This document shows, in pieces, positions 8,574-18,087 of a stretch of DNA of 64,000 nt (positions are counted from its first letter, which is position 1; the number at the start of each line of letters is the position of its first letter). The notes under the pieces were generated by a model that saw only the letters and a list, made by a program, of their open reading frames with translations, was not told the DNA's origin and ran no database searches. The DNA comes from Candidatus Accumulibacter affinis (GTDB lineage: Bacteria; Pseudomonadota; Gammaproteobacteria; Burkholderiales; Rhodocyclaceae), in contig JADJOT010000006.1 in the NCBI GenBank assembly GCA_016713625.1, positions 124,001-188,000 of the forward strand. Direction: 5' to 3'. Position numbers and translations under genes: made by a program.

Positions 8574-9871
8574 GCGCGCTCGCACCGCGTCCGGCGACAT
8601 CGAAGCGACTGAAGCACGTCGTGGCGCTCAGGCACTCCCGTGTCGATGGCGTCCAGGATGACAGGCCTTACATCGGACTGGAGAACATCGAGTCGTCGAC
8701 TGGGCGACTGATCGGGAACCCCGCAGCGACTGAGCAGCCCGCACCGTCGGCAACCGGGGACGCCAAATCGCTAAGCAACACGTTCGAGCCGGGTGATGTC
8801 CTTTTCGGCAAGCTCCGTCCGTATCTCGCGAAAGCTTGGGTCGCTGCTTTCCCGGGACGGTGCAGCACCGAACTGCTCGTCATGCAGCCGGTGGAGACCG
8901 AGTCCCGTTTTCTTCGATACGCTTGCCTCTCGCGTGACTTCATCCACGCCGTAGACGCGTCGACGTTCGGTTCGAAGATGCCGAGGGCCGACTGGGACTT
9001 CGTCGGCAACATGCCCATTCCGGTGCCTCAGATCCCGCAGCAACGCGCCATCGCCGACTACCTCGACCGCGAGACGGCGCGGCTGGATGCGCTGGTGGCG
9101 GCGAAGGAGCGGGTGCTCGGGCTGTTGGCCGAGAAGCGCCGGGCGCTCATCGCCCGCGCCGTCACCCGCGGCCTCGACCCCCGCGCCCCCCTCCGCGACT
9201 CAGGCATCCCCTGGCTCGGCGAGATTCCGGCGCATTGGGAGACGTGGAAGCTTAGACATGTTTCTTTCGTCGGTAACGGATCAACTCCAAATCGAGACAA
9301 CGCGGCATATTGGGTGGAGGGCGCGATCCCCTGGCTCAACAGTGCAGTGGTTAATCACGAGGAGGTGACTGCATCAGATCAGTTTGTCACTGCAACCGCA
9401 CAACGTGAATGCCACCTTCCATTGGTAAAGCCGGGGAGCGTTCTTGTCGGAATAACGGGCCAAGGAAAGACCCGAGGGAGCGCCGTAGTTTTGTCGTTCG
9501 AGGCGACGATCAATCAACACCTCGCGTTCATAACGCCGAATGCTGGCGTGCTCAATGCGTGGTTCCTGCGTTGGGCTCTATTCGCCGCGTACGATTTTCT
9601 GAGGAGCATCAGCGACGACGCGGGCGGAACAAAAGGCGCTCTGACTTGCGAGGCCGTCGCAGCACTCCACGTGCCCCTTCCGCCACTCAACGACCAGCGA
9701 GCAATCGTTGCTTACGTCGCCGTGGAGACAATCAAGCTTGATGCGTTGAGGGCGGCGACAGAACGCACCATCGCGCTTCTCAAGGAACGCCGCGCCGCGC
9801 TCATTGCCGCGGCAGTGACGGGTAAAATTTGTTTTGTCAACGAGGAGGCGTCATGTACTTCACCCGCATAA
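8570..9871 (+). CDS. hsdS: Type I restriction-modification specificity subunit HsdS
   Basis: The GTG start at 8570 overlaps the hsdM stop (GTGA), giving 433 residues. Two target-recognition domains are visible. The first ends in the conserved helix MPIPVPQIPQQRAIADYLDR (about 150-170). The second begins at GIPWLGEIPAHWETWKLRH and ends in PLPPLNDQRAIVAYV. Two coiled-coil spacers (LVAAKERVLGLLAEKRRALI and the C-terminal LLKERRAALIAAA) set the distance between half-sites. The two TRDs differ, so a bipartite asymmetric target is expected; the sequence recognised cannot be read from the protein. Confidence 0.88.
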   Translation: MSALAPRPATSKRLKHVVALRHSRVDGVQDDRPYIGLENIESSTGRLIGNPAATEQPAPSATGDAKSLSNTFEPGDVLFGKLRPYLAKAWVAAFPGRCSTELLVMQPVETESRFLRYACLSRDFIHAVDASTFGSKMPRADWDFVGNMPIPVPQIPQQRAIADYLDRETARLDALVAAKERVLGLLAEKRRALIARAVTRGLDPRAPLRDSGIPWLGEIPAHWETWKLRHVSFVGNGSTPNRDNAAYWVEGAIPWLNSAVVNHEEVTASDQFVTATAQRECHLPLVKPGSVLVGITGQGKTRGSAVVLSFEATINQHLAFITPNAGVLNAWFLRWALFAAYDFLRSISDDAGGTKGALTCEAVAALHVPLPPLNDQRAIVAYVAVETIKLDALRAATERTIALLKERRAALIAAAVTGKICFVNEEASCTSPA

Positions 9872-11007
9872 GGCTCAAGAACTGGCGTAACTTCGTCGCG
9901 GTCGATCTTGCGCTCGGTGAGCGTCTCTTCATCACCGGGCCAAATGCCAGCGGTAAGTCGAACTTGCTTGATGTGTTCCGGTTTCTCCGCGACATAGCGA
10001 AGGATGGTGGCGGACTTCAACTGGCCGTCAGGGATCGACTCGGATTGACCAAAATCCGTTGTCTCGCCGCCCGACGCTACCCAGACGTTGAAATTGAAGT
10101 GGAGTTGTCGGAGGCAGTCGACACCAATCCTGCGACTTGGCGTTACGCGATCGGTTTGCGGCAAGAACAGCGCGGTGCACGACGGGCCATGCTCGCCTAT
10201 GAACGCGTGTGGCACGAAGGCCAGCAAATCCTTGATCGGCCGGATGGGGCGGACAAAGCGGATGATCAGCGTCTGACGCAAACTCACGTCGAACAGATCG
10301 CATGCAATAAGGCATTCCGTGCCATTGCGCAGGCCTTCCAAAAGACGCTGTATCTCCATCTCGTACCTCAGCTCTTGAAGTACCCGGGTCTCGCCAATCG
10401 CGAGGCGGCAACCGAGGACCCGTTCGGTCTCAAGTTTCTTGATCGGGTGATGGAAACACCCGAGAAAACCCGGAAAGCACGCTTACACAAGATTGAGCAG
10501 GCACTCAAGTCAGCAGTCCCAGAACTCGAGCAGCTTACCGACACCCGGGACGAGCGTGGACGCCCGCACTTGGAGGCGCTCTATCGCCATTGGCGCCCTC
10601 ATGGGGGGCGTCAGCGTGAAGATCAGTTTTCAGACGGGACGCTGCGACTCGTCGGTCTTCTCTGGGCGCTGCTGGAAGGCGATTCTCTGCTTCTGCTCGA
10701 GGAACCCGAGCTGTCGTTGCACTCGGCAATCGTAGCCAAGCTGCCATCACTGATGTGGAGACTCCAAAGGGCGCGTCAGCGCCAAGTGATCCTGACGTCT
10801 CACAGCAGCGAAATCTTCAGCGACAAAGGTATTCGACCTCACGAGGTTGCCTTGTTGCAAACGAAGGGTGGCGAGGGTACGGAGGTTTCTCTAGCATCCG
10901 ATATGGAAGACATTCGCCTCCTTCTCGAAGGTGGGATGACGATGGCGGAGGCAGTCCTGCCGTTGACGGCACCCGCCAAGGTCGATCAACTCGTGCTGTT
11001 CAAATGA
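9853..11007 (+). CDS. AAA_15/RecF-like ATPase embedded in the type I R-M operon
   Basis: The protein has 384 residues. ATG 9853 is chosen from the Shine-Dalgarno GAGGAGG inside the end of hsdS. It starts YFTRIRLKNWRNF, then Walker A GPNASGKSNLLD (29-40). Near the C-terminus come an ABC-type signature (FSDGTLRLVGLL), Walker B LLLLEEPELSLH and an H-loop-like LTSHSSEIFSD. This is the overcoming-lysogenisation/AAA15 type of single-chain SMC-like ATPase. The stop overlaps the next start by ATGA, so it forms a unit with the TOPRIM-like protein. Such ATPase plus nuclease pairs are common phage sensors and effectors; that role here is inferred. Confidence 0.8.
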   Translation: MYFTRIRLKNWRNFVAVDLALGERLFITGPNASGKSNLLDVFRFLRDIAKDGGGLQLAVRDRLGLTKIRCLAARRYPDVEIEVELSEAVDTNPATWRYAIGLRQEQRGARRAMLAYERVWHEGQQILDRPDGADKADDQRLTQTHVEQIACNKAFRAIAQAFQKTLYLHLVPQLLKYPGLANREAATEDPFGLKFLDRVMETPEKTRKARLHKIEQALKSAVPELEQLTDTRDERGRPHLEALYRHWRPHGGRQREDQFSDGTLRLVGLLWALLEGDSLLLLEEPELSLHSAIVAKLPSLMWRLQRARQRQVILTSHSSEIFSDKGIRPHEVALLQTKGGEGTEVSLASDMEDIRLLLEGGMTMAEAVLPLTAPAKVDQLVLFK

Positions 11008-11624
11008 GGAATGCAATTTCAATACGCATCGCGGTGGAGGATGCGCTGAGCGAAGCTGTCCTGCGTCATGCAATCGCCAGTCGACCTGTCCGATATGAAA
11101 TCGGCGCCGTCTATAGCCGAGGCGGCTTTGGATATCTGAAGAAGCAAGCTGGCGCGTTCAACAATGCTGCCAAGGCATGTCCGTTCGTAATGTTGACCGA
11201 TTTGGATCAAAATGAGTGTCCACCCACGCTCGTTGCAAGCTGGCTGTCTGGCCGTCCTAAGCACGATTCCTTTCTGTTCCGGGTTGCGGTGCGAGAGGTG
11301 GAGAGTTGGTTGTTGGGCGATATGGCACGCCTTGCGTCTTTCCTCCATCTGAGGAATAGGCCTGCGATCCTTGCGCCAGAGGCTCTTGCCGATCCGAAAC
11401 TGAAATTGCTCGAACTCGCTCTACGGAGCCGATCTCGACAAATTCGCGATTCATTGGTATGGCGCGACGATTTAAGCGGGCGGCTCTACCAGGGGCCCGA
11501 CTACAACGCGACCCTTACGTGTTTCGTAACGGAGCACTGGGACATCTCCACAGCCCGGTTGGCCTGTCCCAGCCTGGAACGACTCTTTGCGGCCTTGGGG
11601 CGTTTGGAGGGTAAGTTCGTATGA
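11004..11624 (+). CDS. TOPRIM-like small protein paired with the AAA ATPase
   Basis: The protein has 206 residues and is coupled to the ATPase by a 4-bp overlap. An acidic pair in AVEDALSEAVLRHAI near the N-terminus and DLDQNECPP at about 70 fit the Glu...DxD metal site of TOPRIM-type nucleases. The middle has VREVESWLLGD, like the conserved E-W-LL-D of DUF4276-type proteins. No exact family is claimed. The pairing recalls AriA/AriB of PARIS and OLD/Gabija-type two-protein systems, but this is an architectural comparison only. Confidence 0.6.
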   Translation: MRNAISIRIAVEDALSEAVLRHAIASRPVRYEIGAVYSRGGFGYLKKQAGAFNNAAKACPFVMLTDLDQNECPPTLVASWLSGRPKHDSFLFRVAVREVESWLLGDMARLASFLHLRNRPAILAPEALADPKLKLLELALRSRSRQIRDSLVWRDDLSGRLYQGPDYNATLTCFVTEHWDISTARLACPSLERLFAALGRLEGKFV

Positions 11625-12772
11625 AAATGAATCGCGTGATGGTGAAGCAGGAGTTGCTGCGCTGAGCGCGAGATCGCTCTCGGCTCGATCTTGCCTACTT
11701 CGACAAACGTTTCCCCCAGCTTGAGCAGTGGGAGCGCGGCGACGCACAGCCTACGTTCAAACAACTCGAGAGTTTCGCGAAGGCAACGCATACGCCGGTT
11801 GGGTTTCTGTTTCTCACGGAGCCTCCGAAAGAGGCCGTTCCCATCCCCGATTTCCGAACGGTCGCTGATGCCAACGTCCGCCGGCCCAGTCCGGATCTCC
11901 TGGATACCGTCTATCTGTGCCAGCAACGGCAAGACTGGTACCGCGATTTTGCTCGATCTGCCGGTGATGATCGGCTGCGATTCGTGGGGTCGGTCCGTGC
12001 CGAAGACGACATTATTCGTTCCGCCGGGATCATCCGCAAAGCGCTGAGCTTTGATCTCGACGCGCGCGCTCAGTTCCCAACCTGGACGGAGGCGCTGCGA
12101 CGCTTCATTGAGCAGGCCGATAGGCTCGGCGTTCTGGTCATGGTGAGCGGTGTGGTCGGCAGTAACACCCGGCGCAAGCTCAATCCCCAGGAGTTCCGCG
12201 GCTTCGCGCTGGCGGACGACCTTGCCCCGCTGGTGTTCATCAACGGCGCGGACAGCAAGGCAGCGCAGATGTTCACGCTGGCTCATGAGCTTGCGCACAT
12301 CTGGCTCGGTGAGTCCGCGCTCTCGGACGCTCAAGCGTCCGCAGTCCCGGCACAGGCGGTGGAGCGTTGGTGTAACCAGGTCGCCGCCGAGTTGCTGGTT
12401 CCCTTGGAGGCGTTCCGCGCGGATTACGAACCCGGTACCGAGTTGCGCACCGAGCTTGATCGGCTCGCGCGACGGTTCAAGGTGAGCACCTTGGTCATCC
12501 TGCGACGCATGCATGATTCTGGCTCGCTCGTGGGCGCTGCGTATTGGGCCGCATACGAACAAGAGTTGGTGCGCTTGCGTGAGGTCGCAAAGGGAGCGGG
12601 AGGAGACTTCTATCGTAGTGTCGGCGCACGGGCGAGCACGCGTTTCGCCCGTGCGGTAGTGACCAGTGCGATCGAGGGCCGGTCTTCGTTCACCGAAGCA
12701 TTCCGGTTACTCGGCTTCAGGAAGATGTCCAAATTCGACCAGCTCGGTCGAACGCTCGGGATCTTATTCTGA
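11621..12772 (+). pseudogene. XRE-ImmA/IrrE (M78) metallopeptidase with an in-frame TGA
   Basis: A single frame starts at ATG 11621 (overlapping the previous stop) with VMVKQELLR, then TGA at 11663-11665, then ARDRSRLDLAYFDKRFPQL. Homologues normally have Trp at that place (LLRWARERS), so TGG to TGA is the simplest change. The remaining 370 residues are intact: a short helix-turn-helix region, then the M78 peptidase with LAHELAHIWLG (HExxH zinc site). ImmA/IrrE proteins cleave regulators, and this XRE-ImmA type usually precedes a DUF4411 protein, as here. A translation start after the stop could still yield the peptidase. Confidence 0.7.
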
Positions 12773-13266
12773 TGGCGTACGTGCTCGATGCAAACGTCTT
12801 CATGTCGGCGCATCGGTTGCACTACGGACTGGATTTTTGCCCGGCGTTCTGGGACTGGCTTGTGACGAACAATCGATTCGGTCATGTATTCAGCATTGAG
12901 AAGGTGGGGGACGAAATCGTTGCTGGGGACGATGCGCTTTCGCAATGGGCGGCGCAACGCGGGACCGGTTTTTTCCTGCGACCTGATGCTTCCATGTTCC
13001 CGTCGCTGGCTGCGGTGAGCACCTGGGCAACAGGTCAGTCATACGAGCCACCTGCGATTGCCACCTTTCTCCAGGTGGCGGACTACTACGTTGTGGCGCA
13101 GGCGCTCGCTGGCCAGCACACCGTCGTTACCCACGAGGTGCCGTCCGCGTCGACGCGCAGGATCAAGATTCCGGACGCCTGTATTGGTCTTGGCATCAAG
13201 TGCTTGACGCCATTTGAAATGCTACGGCGCGAACGGCCTCGATTTGTACTGGGTAGAGCGCCATGA
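12772..13266 (+). CDS. DUF4411 family PIN-like protein
   Basis: The protein has 164 residues, and its start overlaps the previous stop by one base. The N-terminus AYVLDANVFMSAH has the first PIN acidic residue. Later, FLQVADYYVVAQAL and TVVTHEVPS carry the remaining acidic and structural positions, and the end IKIPDACIGLGIKCLTPFEM is typical of DUF4411. DUF4411 and XRE/ImmA genes form a recurrent pair thought to be a toxin-antitoxin unit. It overlaps hsdR by ATGA, so the pair is nested in the restriction operon. Confidence 0.8.
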   Translation: MAYVLDANVFMSAHRLHYGLDFCPAFWDWLVTNNRFGHVFSIEKVGDEIVAGDDALSQWAAQRGTGFFLRPDASMFPSLAAVSTWATGQSYEPPAIATFLQVADYYVVAQALAGQHTVVTHEVPSASTRRIKIPDACIGLGIKCLTPFEMLRRERPRFVLGRAP

Positions 13267-14530
13267 ACCGGACCAACGAAGCCGCCTTCGAGACCGTCAT
13301 CGAAGCGCACCTCCTGCAGAACGGCTACACGCCTGTCGCCCGCGAGGGCTTCGACCGCGAGCGCGCGTTTTTTCCTGATACGGTGCTCGCCTTCATCCGC
13401 GAGACGCAGCCGAAGGAGTGGGCCAAGCTGGAAGCATTGCACGGCGACAAGACCGGCGAGCAGATCCTCGGCGACCTGTGCAAGTGGATGGACCAGAACG
13501 GCGCGCTCGCGACGCTGCGCCACGGCTTCAAGTGCTACGGGCGAACGCTGCACGCGGCGTTCTTCAAGGCCGCGCACGAGCTGAATCCGGAGCTGGAGGC
13601 ACGTTACGCTGCGAACCGCCTGGGGCTGACTCGGCAGCTTCACTTCTCGCCGCGCTCCGAGAAGTCTCTCGATGTGACACTGAGCCTGAACGGCATCCCC
13701 GTGGCCACGGTGGAGCTGAAGAACCCGCTCACCGGCCAGCGGGTGGAGGACGCGCGCCAGCAGTACCAGCAGGACCGCGACCCGCGCGAGCCAATCTTCG
13801 AGTTCAAACGCCGCACGCTGGTGCACTTCGCTGCGGATACCGAGACGGTGTTGATGACCACCCGCCTGGCCGGTAGAGCGACGCACTTCCTTCCCTTCAA
13901 CAAGGGTTGCGATGGTGGTGCCGGCAACCCGCCCGATGCCGCCGGTCGCAGCTATCGCACGGCCTACCTGTGGGAAGAAGTGCTGCAGCGGGACAGCCTG
14001 CTCGACCTCCTTGCCCGCTTCATCCACCTGCAGATCGACGAGAAGCGCGACGAGCAGGGCCGCAAGGTTAGGGCGGAATCGATGATCTTCCCGCGCTACC
14101 ACCAGCTGCAGGCGGTGCGCAGGCTGGTGGACGCCGCGCGCAGCGAGGGCGTGGGACACAACTACCTTGTCGAGCACTCGGCGGGCAGCGGCAAGAGCAA
14201 CACCATCGCCTGGCTGACGCATCGCCTGGCATCGCTGCACGACACGAACAACCAGCGCGTTTTCCATAGCGTCATCGTGGTCACCGATCGTGTCGTTCTT
14301 GACCAGCAACTGCAGGACACGATCTATCAGTTCGAGCACAAGCGCGGCGTGGTGCAGCGGATCGATGAGAGCTCGCGGCAACTCGCCGAGGCGCTGGAGA
14401 ATGCGGTGCCGGTGATCATCACGACGCTGCAGAAATTTCCCTTCGTCTCGCGCCAGTTGCTGAAAATGGCTGAGGAGCGCGGTGAGAGCGGCACGGGCAC
14501 GCTTGCGACACGGCGCTGTGCCGTCATTAT
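13263..14530 (+). pseudogene. hsdR: Type I restriction endonuclease HsdR, 5' part (split by IS21 element)
   Basis: This part covers residues 1 to about 423. It contains the nuclease core (SLDVTLSLNGIPVATVELK, giving the D...ExK site) and the helicase Walker A (EHSAGSGKSNTIAW). The coding sequence is clean up to 14530 (LATRRCAVII). The IS21-family element then enters just before the Walker B/DEAH motif. If the element is removed with one 8-bp duplication, the reading frame is restored perfectly to ...CAVIIDEAHSSQGG. The restriction activity of the system is therefore lost by insertion, while methylation genes lie upstream. Confidence 0.9.
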
Positions 14531-14587
14531 TGTGAGCGGCGGCGTAAATTCCACGTAAATTTGGCGGTTTGAAATCCATGCTCCAGA

Positions 14588-14857
14588 TCATTTTTTCGTG
14601 ACCATCACAAATCCGTATCGCTGCCCAAAAGCCAGCCATGCCCGTCGTGCCGAATGACGTGCCGGTTCGGAGACCTCGACCCGTTCCAGGATGTTCAGCA
14701 GCGCCCGAAGTGGGGTGTCCTGCTCATGGCCGATGGCATCGATGGCGTTTCTTTTGTCTCGCACCCGTTGGGCGCGTTTGCGCTCTGTGTCAGTCATCGG
14801 CCGCTCACCCTTGAGCGGCCGGCCGGGTTTCGTGACGGTCACCACGGGGTCGGTCAT
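14588..14857 (-). CDS. Small basic hypothetical protein in IS21-family element
   Basis: The protein has 89 residues, is rich in Lys/Arg, and lies downstream of istB and inside the element. The N-terminal half (KPGRPLKGERPMTDTERKRA) looks like a DNA- or RNA-binding tail, and the rest is helical. No family is recognised. Its position between istB and the element's end makes it a passenger, not part of hsdR. It may be spurious. Confidence 0.4.
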   Translation of the reverse strand: MTDPVVTVTKPGRPLKGERPMTDTERKRAQRVRDKRNAIDAIGHEQDTPLRALLNILERVEVSEPARHSARRAWLAFGQRYGFVMVTKK

Positions 14858-14960
14858 TGGTTCATCCAGGTTTTGTGACAGTCACGCCGCTCATGGATCG
14901 GGGTACCGGCTGACTGATCTCAGGATTCGGAAGAGTGCACGGGGCGTGTCACGGCCCCCG

Positions 14961-15737
14961 TCATGCCTCGATCCGCTCTTTCATGCGATAACTTTTGCCC
15001 TCGATGACGACGGTTTCGGAATGGTGGAGCAGCCGATCCAGGAGTGCCGAGGTGAGGGTGCTGTCCTGGTTGAAGATTTCCCGCCAGTGCTTGTAGGCGC
15101 GATTGGTGGTGATGATGAGGGCGCCGCGCTCATAGCGTTCGCTGATGATCTGGAAGAGCAGATCGGCGCCATGCTTGTCTATCGGGAGGTAGCCGAGCTC
15201 GTCGACCACCAGCAGACGCGGCTGCAGGTACTTGCGCAGTTCGCGCTTGAGGTTGCCCTGCGCCTGGGCGGCAGAGAGCGAGTTGATGATATCGACCGCG
15301 GTGGTGAACAAGACGGAATAGCCGCGCAAACAGGCGGCATGCCCGAGCGCGATACTGAGATGGCTCTTCCCCAGGCCGACGTTGGCCATGAAGATCACGT
15401 TGCCGTTCTCCTCGATGAAACGCAGTCGGAAGAGATTCTGGATCTGGGGCCGGTTGATTTTGCCCGGCCAGTTCCAGTCGAACCGGTCGAGCGTCTTGAG
15501 CACCGGAAAGCGGGCGAGTCCGACGCGTCGCTGGATGCTGCGGTCTTCGCGGGCATGCGCCTCGCCCTCGATCAGCCGCGCCAGATATTCGACGTGCGAC
15601 CATTGCTCGGCGCCCGCTTCCTGGGCCAGGGGTTCGAAACGTGCGAGCAGATGGGGCAGTTTGAGGCTCGCCAGCTGGGCGCGCAGCGTCTCGGTGGCGG
15701 CCTGGTCAGGGGAAAGGGTCCGTCGGTCAGTGCCCAT
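14961..15737 (-). CDS. istB: IstB-like ATP-binding transposition helper
   Basis: The protein has 258 residues. The start is ATG at 15737 inside the end of istA (11-bp overlap), as usual for IS21; a longer upstream frame is ignored. It carries a Walker A-like VGLGKSHLSIALGHA, Walker B LLVVDELGYLP, sensor IITTNRAYKHW and the C-terminal SYRMKERIEA. IstB is the AAA+ regulator that loads target DNA and stimulates the IstA transposase. Confidence 0.92.
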   Translation of the reverse strand: MGTDRRTLSPDQAATETLRAQLASLKLPHLLARFEPLAQEAGAEQWSHVEYLARLIEGEAHAREDRSIQRRVGLARFPVLKTLDRFDWNWPGKINRPQIQNLFRLRFIEENGNVIFMANVGLGKSHLSIALGHAACLRGYSVLFTTAVDIINSLSAAQAQGNLKRELRKYLQPRLLVVDELGYLPIDKHGADLLFQIISERYERGALIITTNRAYKHWREIFNQDSTLTSALLDRLLHHSETVVIEGKSYRMKERIEA

Positions 15738-17199
15738 CGCTCTGCCTTTCGTAGGGGGAGAGATCGGGTGCGGCGATCTCGAGGTCCAGGAGATCCTGGC
15801 GGCGGGTGAGATGCAGCGCCCCCGGCTCGGGGGTGTCGCGCGCCCGCATCTCCAGGATGTTGGCGATGTACTCGCAGCTATAGGCAGCGAACGCAATGCC
15901 GTCCTGGATCGCCCGATCGACCGCATCGACGCCATGGATCTCGCTCAGGGCGACGATCTTTCTGAGGTGATGACGCGGGTTCATGCGGCGCTGCTCGATG
16001 CCTTCGAGATAGACTTGGGCGTGTCTGGACAGGCTCAGGAACTGCACCAGCAGGCGCTGCTCGCGCGCGTTGCGCCGCTGGGCGAGCAGCGCCTTCGGAT
16101 GATCGGGGTCCTCGATATCCTGATGCCGGTCATAGCTGCGCAGGTGACGGGCGATGAGTTTGTCCTGGTGATAAATGCATACCCGGTCCGGGTAAGCCTT
16201 GAGCGTCACGCGCTGACTGGCGAACTCGGCAGGTACCGAATAGTGGTTGCTGTCGAGCGCCACCCGGAACTGCTTCGAGGCGCGCTGGCTCTGGATGCGA
16301 CCGAGGTCGTAGGGCAGCGGGTTGAGAGGCTGCAGCAGTCCCTGTTCGTCCTTGAACCGATCCACGGGGCGCTGGTGCGTTTCACCATGCACGCGGACAT
16401 TGGCGATGTTCGCCAGCCACACCTCGGCGGCCGGGTTCACCGCACTGAAGTCGAGGAAGTCGGCGCCGTTGAGCAGGTTCTTTTTGACATACCCCACGCC
16501 GTTCTCGACCCGCCCCTTCTCATTGCCTTTCGCGACGTTGCAGGGCGAGATGGCAAACCCCCAATGACGGGCGAAATCCAGATAGAGCGGATTGAACACC
16601 GGTGCTTCGCCGACCGCGCGGCTGAGCACCGCCGACTTCAGATTGTCGATCATCAGGCGGCCAGGACAACCGCCAAAGGCCGCGAAGGCGTGCTCGTGTG
16701 CCGCAAGAAAGTGCTCCATGGTCTGCGAGACGGTGAATTCGACGTACATCAGGCGGCTATAGCACAGCACCATGACGAAGAAGGAGAGCCGCCGGCGGGT
16801 CGAGCCCACGCCAATCGTGCCGTATTCACCCCAGTCGACCTGGGCGGCTTCGGCCGGCGCGAACGAGAGCTTGAGGAACGCTTCCCGACGCACCGGGCGG
16901 ACCCGGCGGACATAGTCCTTGACGATCGTGAAGCCGCCCTCGAAACCGCTCTCGCGCAGGCGCTGGTAGATTTGCTGCGCGCTGTACGGGTGCGTTTCGA
17001 GCAGCCGGATGACCTGATCCTTGAACGGATCGAGCCGACTGCTTCGCGGGGCCGATTGCCGGGGGTGGAACTGCTCGCAGGCCAGCCATTTCACCACCGT
17101 TTGCTCATGCAGGCCAAGGGCACGCGCGATCTGTGCGACGGTCAGTCCCTGCCGCGCGTGACCGTCCTGGATCCTGCAGTAGAGTTCGTAGGTGATCAT
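15727..17199 (-). CDS. istA: IS21-family transposase IstA
   Basis: The protein has 490 residues. The N-terminal helix-turn-helix is LTVAQIARALGLHEQTVVKW. The DDE integrase core shows QVDWGEYG (first Asp), MIDNLKSAV (second Asp) and NEKGRVENGVGYVKK (Glu). A C-terminal beta domain follows (LDSNHYSVPAEFASQRV). No frameshift is seen, so the element appears transposition-competent. It is followed directly by istB with an 11-bp overlap. Confidence 0.92.
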   Translation of the reverse strand: MITYELYCRIQDGHARQGLTVAQIARALGLHEQTVVKWLACEQFHPRQSAPRSSRLDPFKDQVIRLLETHPYSAQQIYQRLRESGFEGGFTIVKDYVRRVRPVRREAFLKLSFAPAEAAQVDWGEYGTIGVGSTRRRLSFFVMVLCYSRLMYVEFTVSQTMEHFLAAHEHAFAAFGGCPGRLMIDNLKSAVLSRAVGEAPVFNPLYLDFARHWGFAISPCNVAKGNEKGRVENGVGYVKKNLLNGADFLDFSAVNPAAEVWLANIANVRVHGETHQRPVDRFKDEQGLLQPLNPLPYDLGRIQSQRASKQFRVALDSNHYSVPAEFASQRVTLKAYPDRVCIYHQDKLIARHLRSYDRHQDIEDPDHPKALLAQRRNAREQRLLVQFLSLSRHAQVYLEGIEQRRMNPRHHLRKIVALSEIHGVDAVDRAIQDGIAFAAYSCEYIANILEMRARDTPEPGALHLTRRQDLLDLEIAAPDLSPYERQSDGH

Positions 17200-17588
17200 G
17201 GGGTTCGTCCCAGGATGGCACGCAACTGACCGATTCGAACGCTGATCTCGTCAGCACCGAGTTCGCCCTCTTGGCTGCGCGGCGGCAAATCGAGGGACAG
17301 GACCTGGTAGAGCGGGTGTTGATAAGCAATGAGGCCAAGATGCATCAGCGCGCTGCGCGCCTGGCTCAGACGCGCAAGCGTCAGCGACAGGCAGCGACCG
17401 AGCGCGGCATCCGAGTAGTAGCTCAACCCCTGGGCATCGGCAACCGTCACCAGAAACAGGTACAGCGCCGCCGCGGGAGGATCACAACGCTCGATGTAGC
17501 GTTCCCGCACCAGGCGGTGGTCGAGCCAGCTGAATTGCATCGGGATCTGCCGGACCCGGTCCGGACAAAGAACACGCTTGAGGGTCAT
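17196..17588 (-). CDS. Hypothetical passenger protein upstream of istA
   Basis: The ATG at 17588 gives 130 residues (TLKRVLCPDRVRQIPMQFSW ...). The stop overlaps the istA start by 4 bp, so it is translationally coupled to the transposase. The middle (AALYLFLVTVADAQGLSYYS, then AALGRCLSLTLARLSQARSA) resembles a winged-helix replication/relaxosome-type DNA-binding domain, but this is only a pattern impression. It recurs upstream of istA in this branch of IS21 elements as far as I recall; its function is unknown. Confidence 0.55.
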   Translation of the reverse strand: MTLKRVLCPDRVRQIPMQFSWLDHRLVRERYIERCDPPAAALYLFLVTVADAQGLSYYSDAALGRCLSLTLARLSQARSALMHLGLIAYQHPLYQVLSLDLPPRSQEGELGADEISVRIGQLRAILGRTP

Positions 17589-18087
17589 CGCCCATCCTCC
17601 CCGCCATGATGTCAGTGCCGAGTTGTACCAGCCGTCGGGTGCTTCGGGCGATGTCCTCTTGTAACGTACTGCCCATGAAATGGGCAATAAACCCAATGAC
17701 AACAGCCGGTTGGCCAAGCCAGACATCTTGTAACGCAGGGGGCAAGATGTCTTGAGGCGCTTCAATGATTTCAAGGGGTTGCGAGGGGCAGACCTCTTGT
17801 AACGCAATCGGCTCAGCCGCTCCTGGCGCCGCTTTCCCTCTCTGGCCTTTCGGGCGTCGCCAATACCCCGGATGGGCTTCGCGCCATGACTTCACCCGCG
17901 CGACATTCTCGGCACCGCGAAAGTAGTTCTGGTTGTCGCTCTTGGCCAGCCAGGCGCGATGACTGGCAGCCTTGCTCTCCTTGCGGCAAGCCGGCGCGCA
18001 ACAGTATTTCTGGTGCCGCGCGTTGCGCGCATCCGCCACGAAAAATGCTCCGCACAACAGACACTTGAGATCCTCTGTACGCGCCAT
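17482..18087 (-). CDS. Zinc-ribbon passenger protein of the IS21-family element
   Basis: The protein has 201 residues. The N-terminus has CLLCGAFF ... HQKYCCAPACRK, a CxxC...CxxxC zinc-binding pattern, and a YFRGAENVARVKSWREAHPG segment that I associate with proteins found beside IS21-type transposases. The C-terminal 30 residues overlap the next gene in another frame and may be translated with an odd tail. It is probably a DNA-binding accessory of the element; its function is not established. Confidence 0.6.
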   Translation of the reverse strand: MARTEDLKCLLCGAFFVADARNARHQKYCCAPACRKESKAASHRAWLAKSDNQNYFRGAENVARVKSWREAHPGYWRRPKGQRGKAAPGAAEPIALQEVCPSQPLEIIEAPQDILPPALQDVWLGQPAVVIGFIAHFMGSTLQEDIARSTRRLVQLGTDIMAGRMGDDPQACSLSGPGPADPDAIQLARPPPGAGTLHRAL

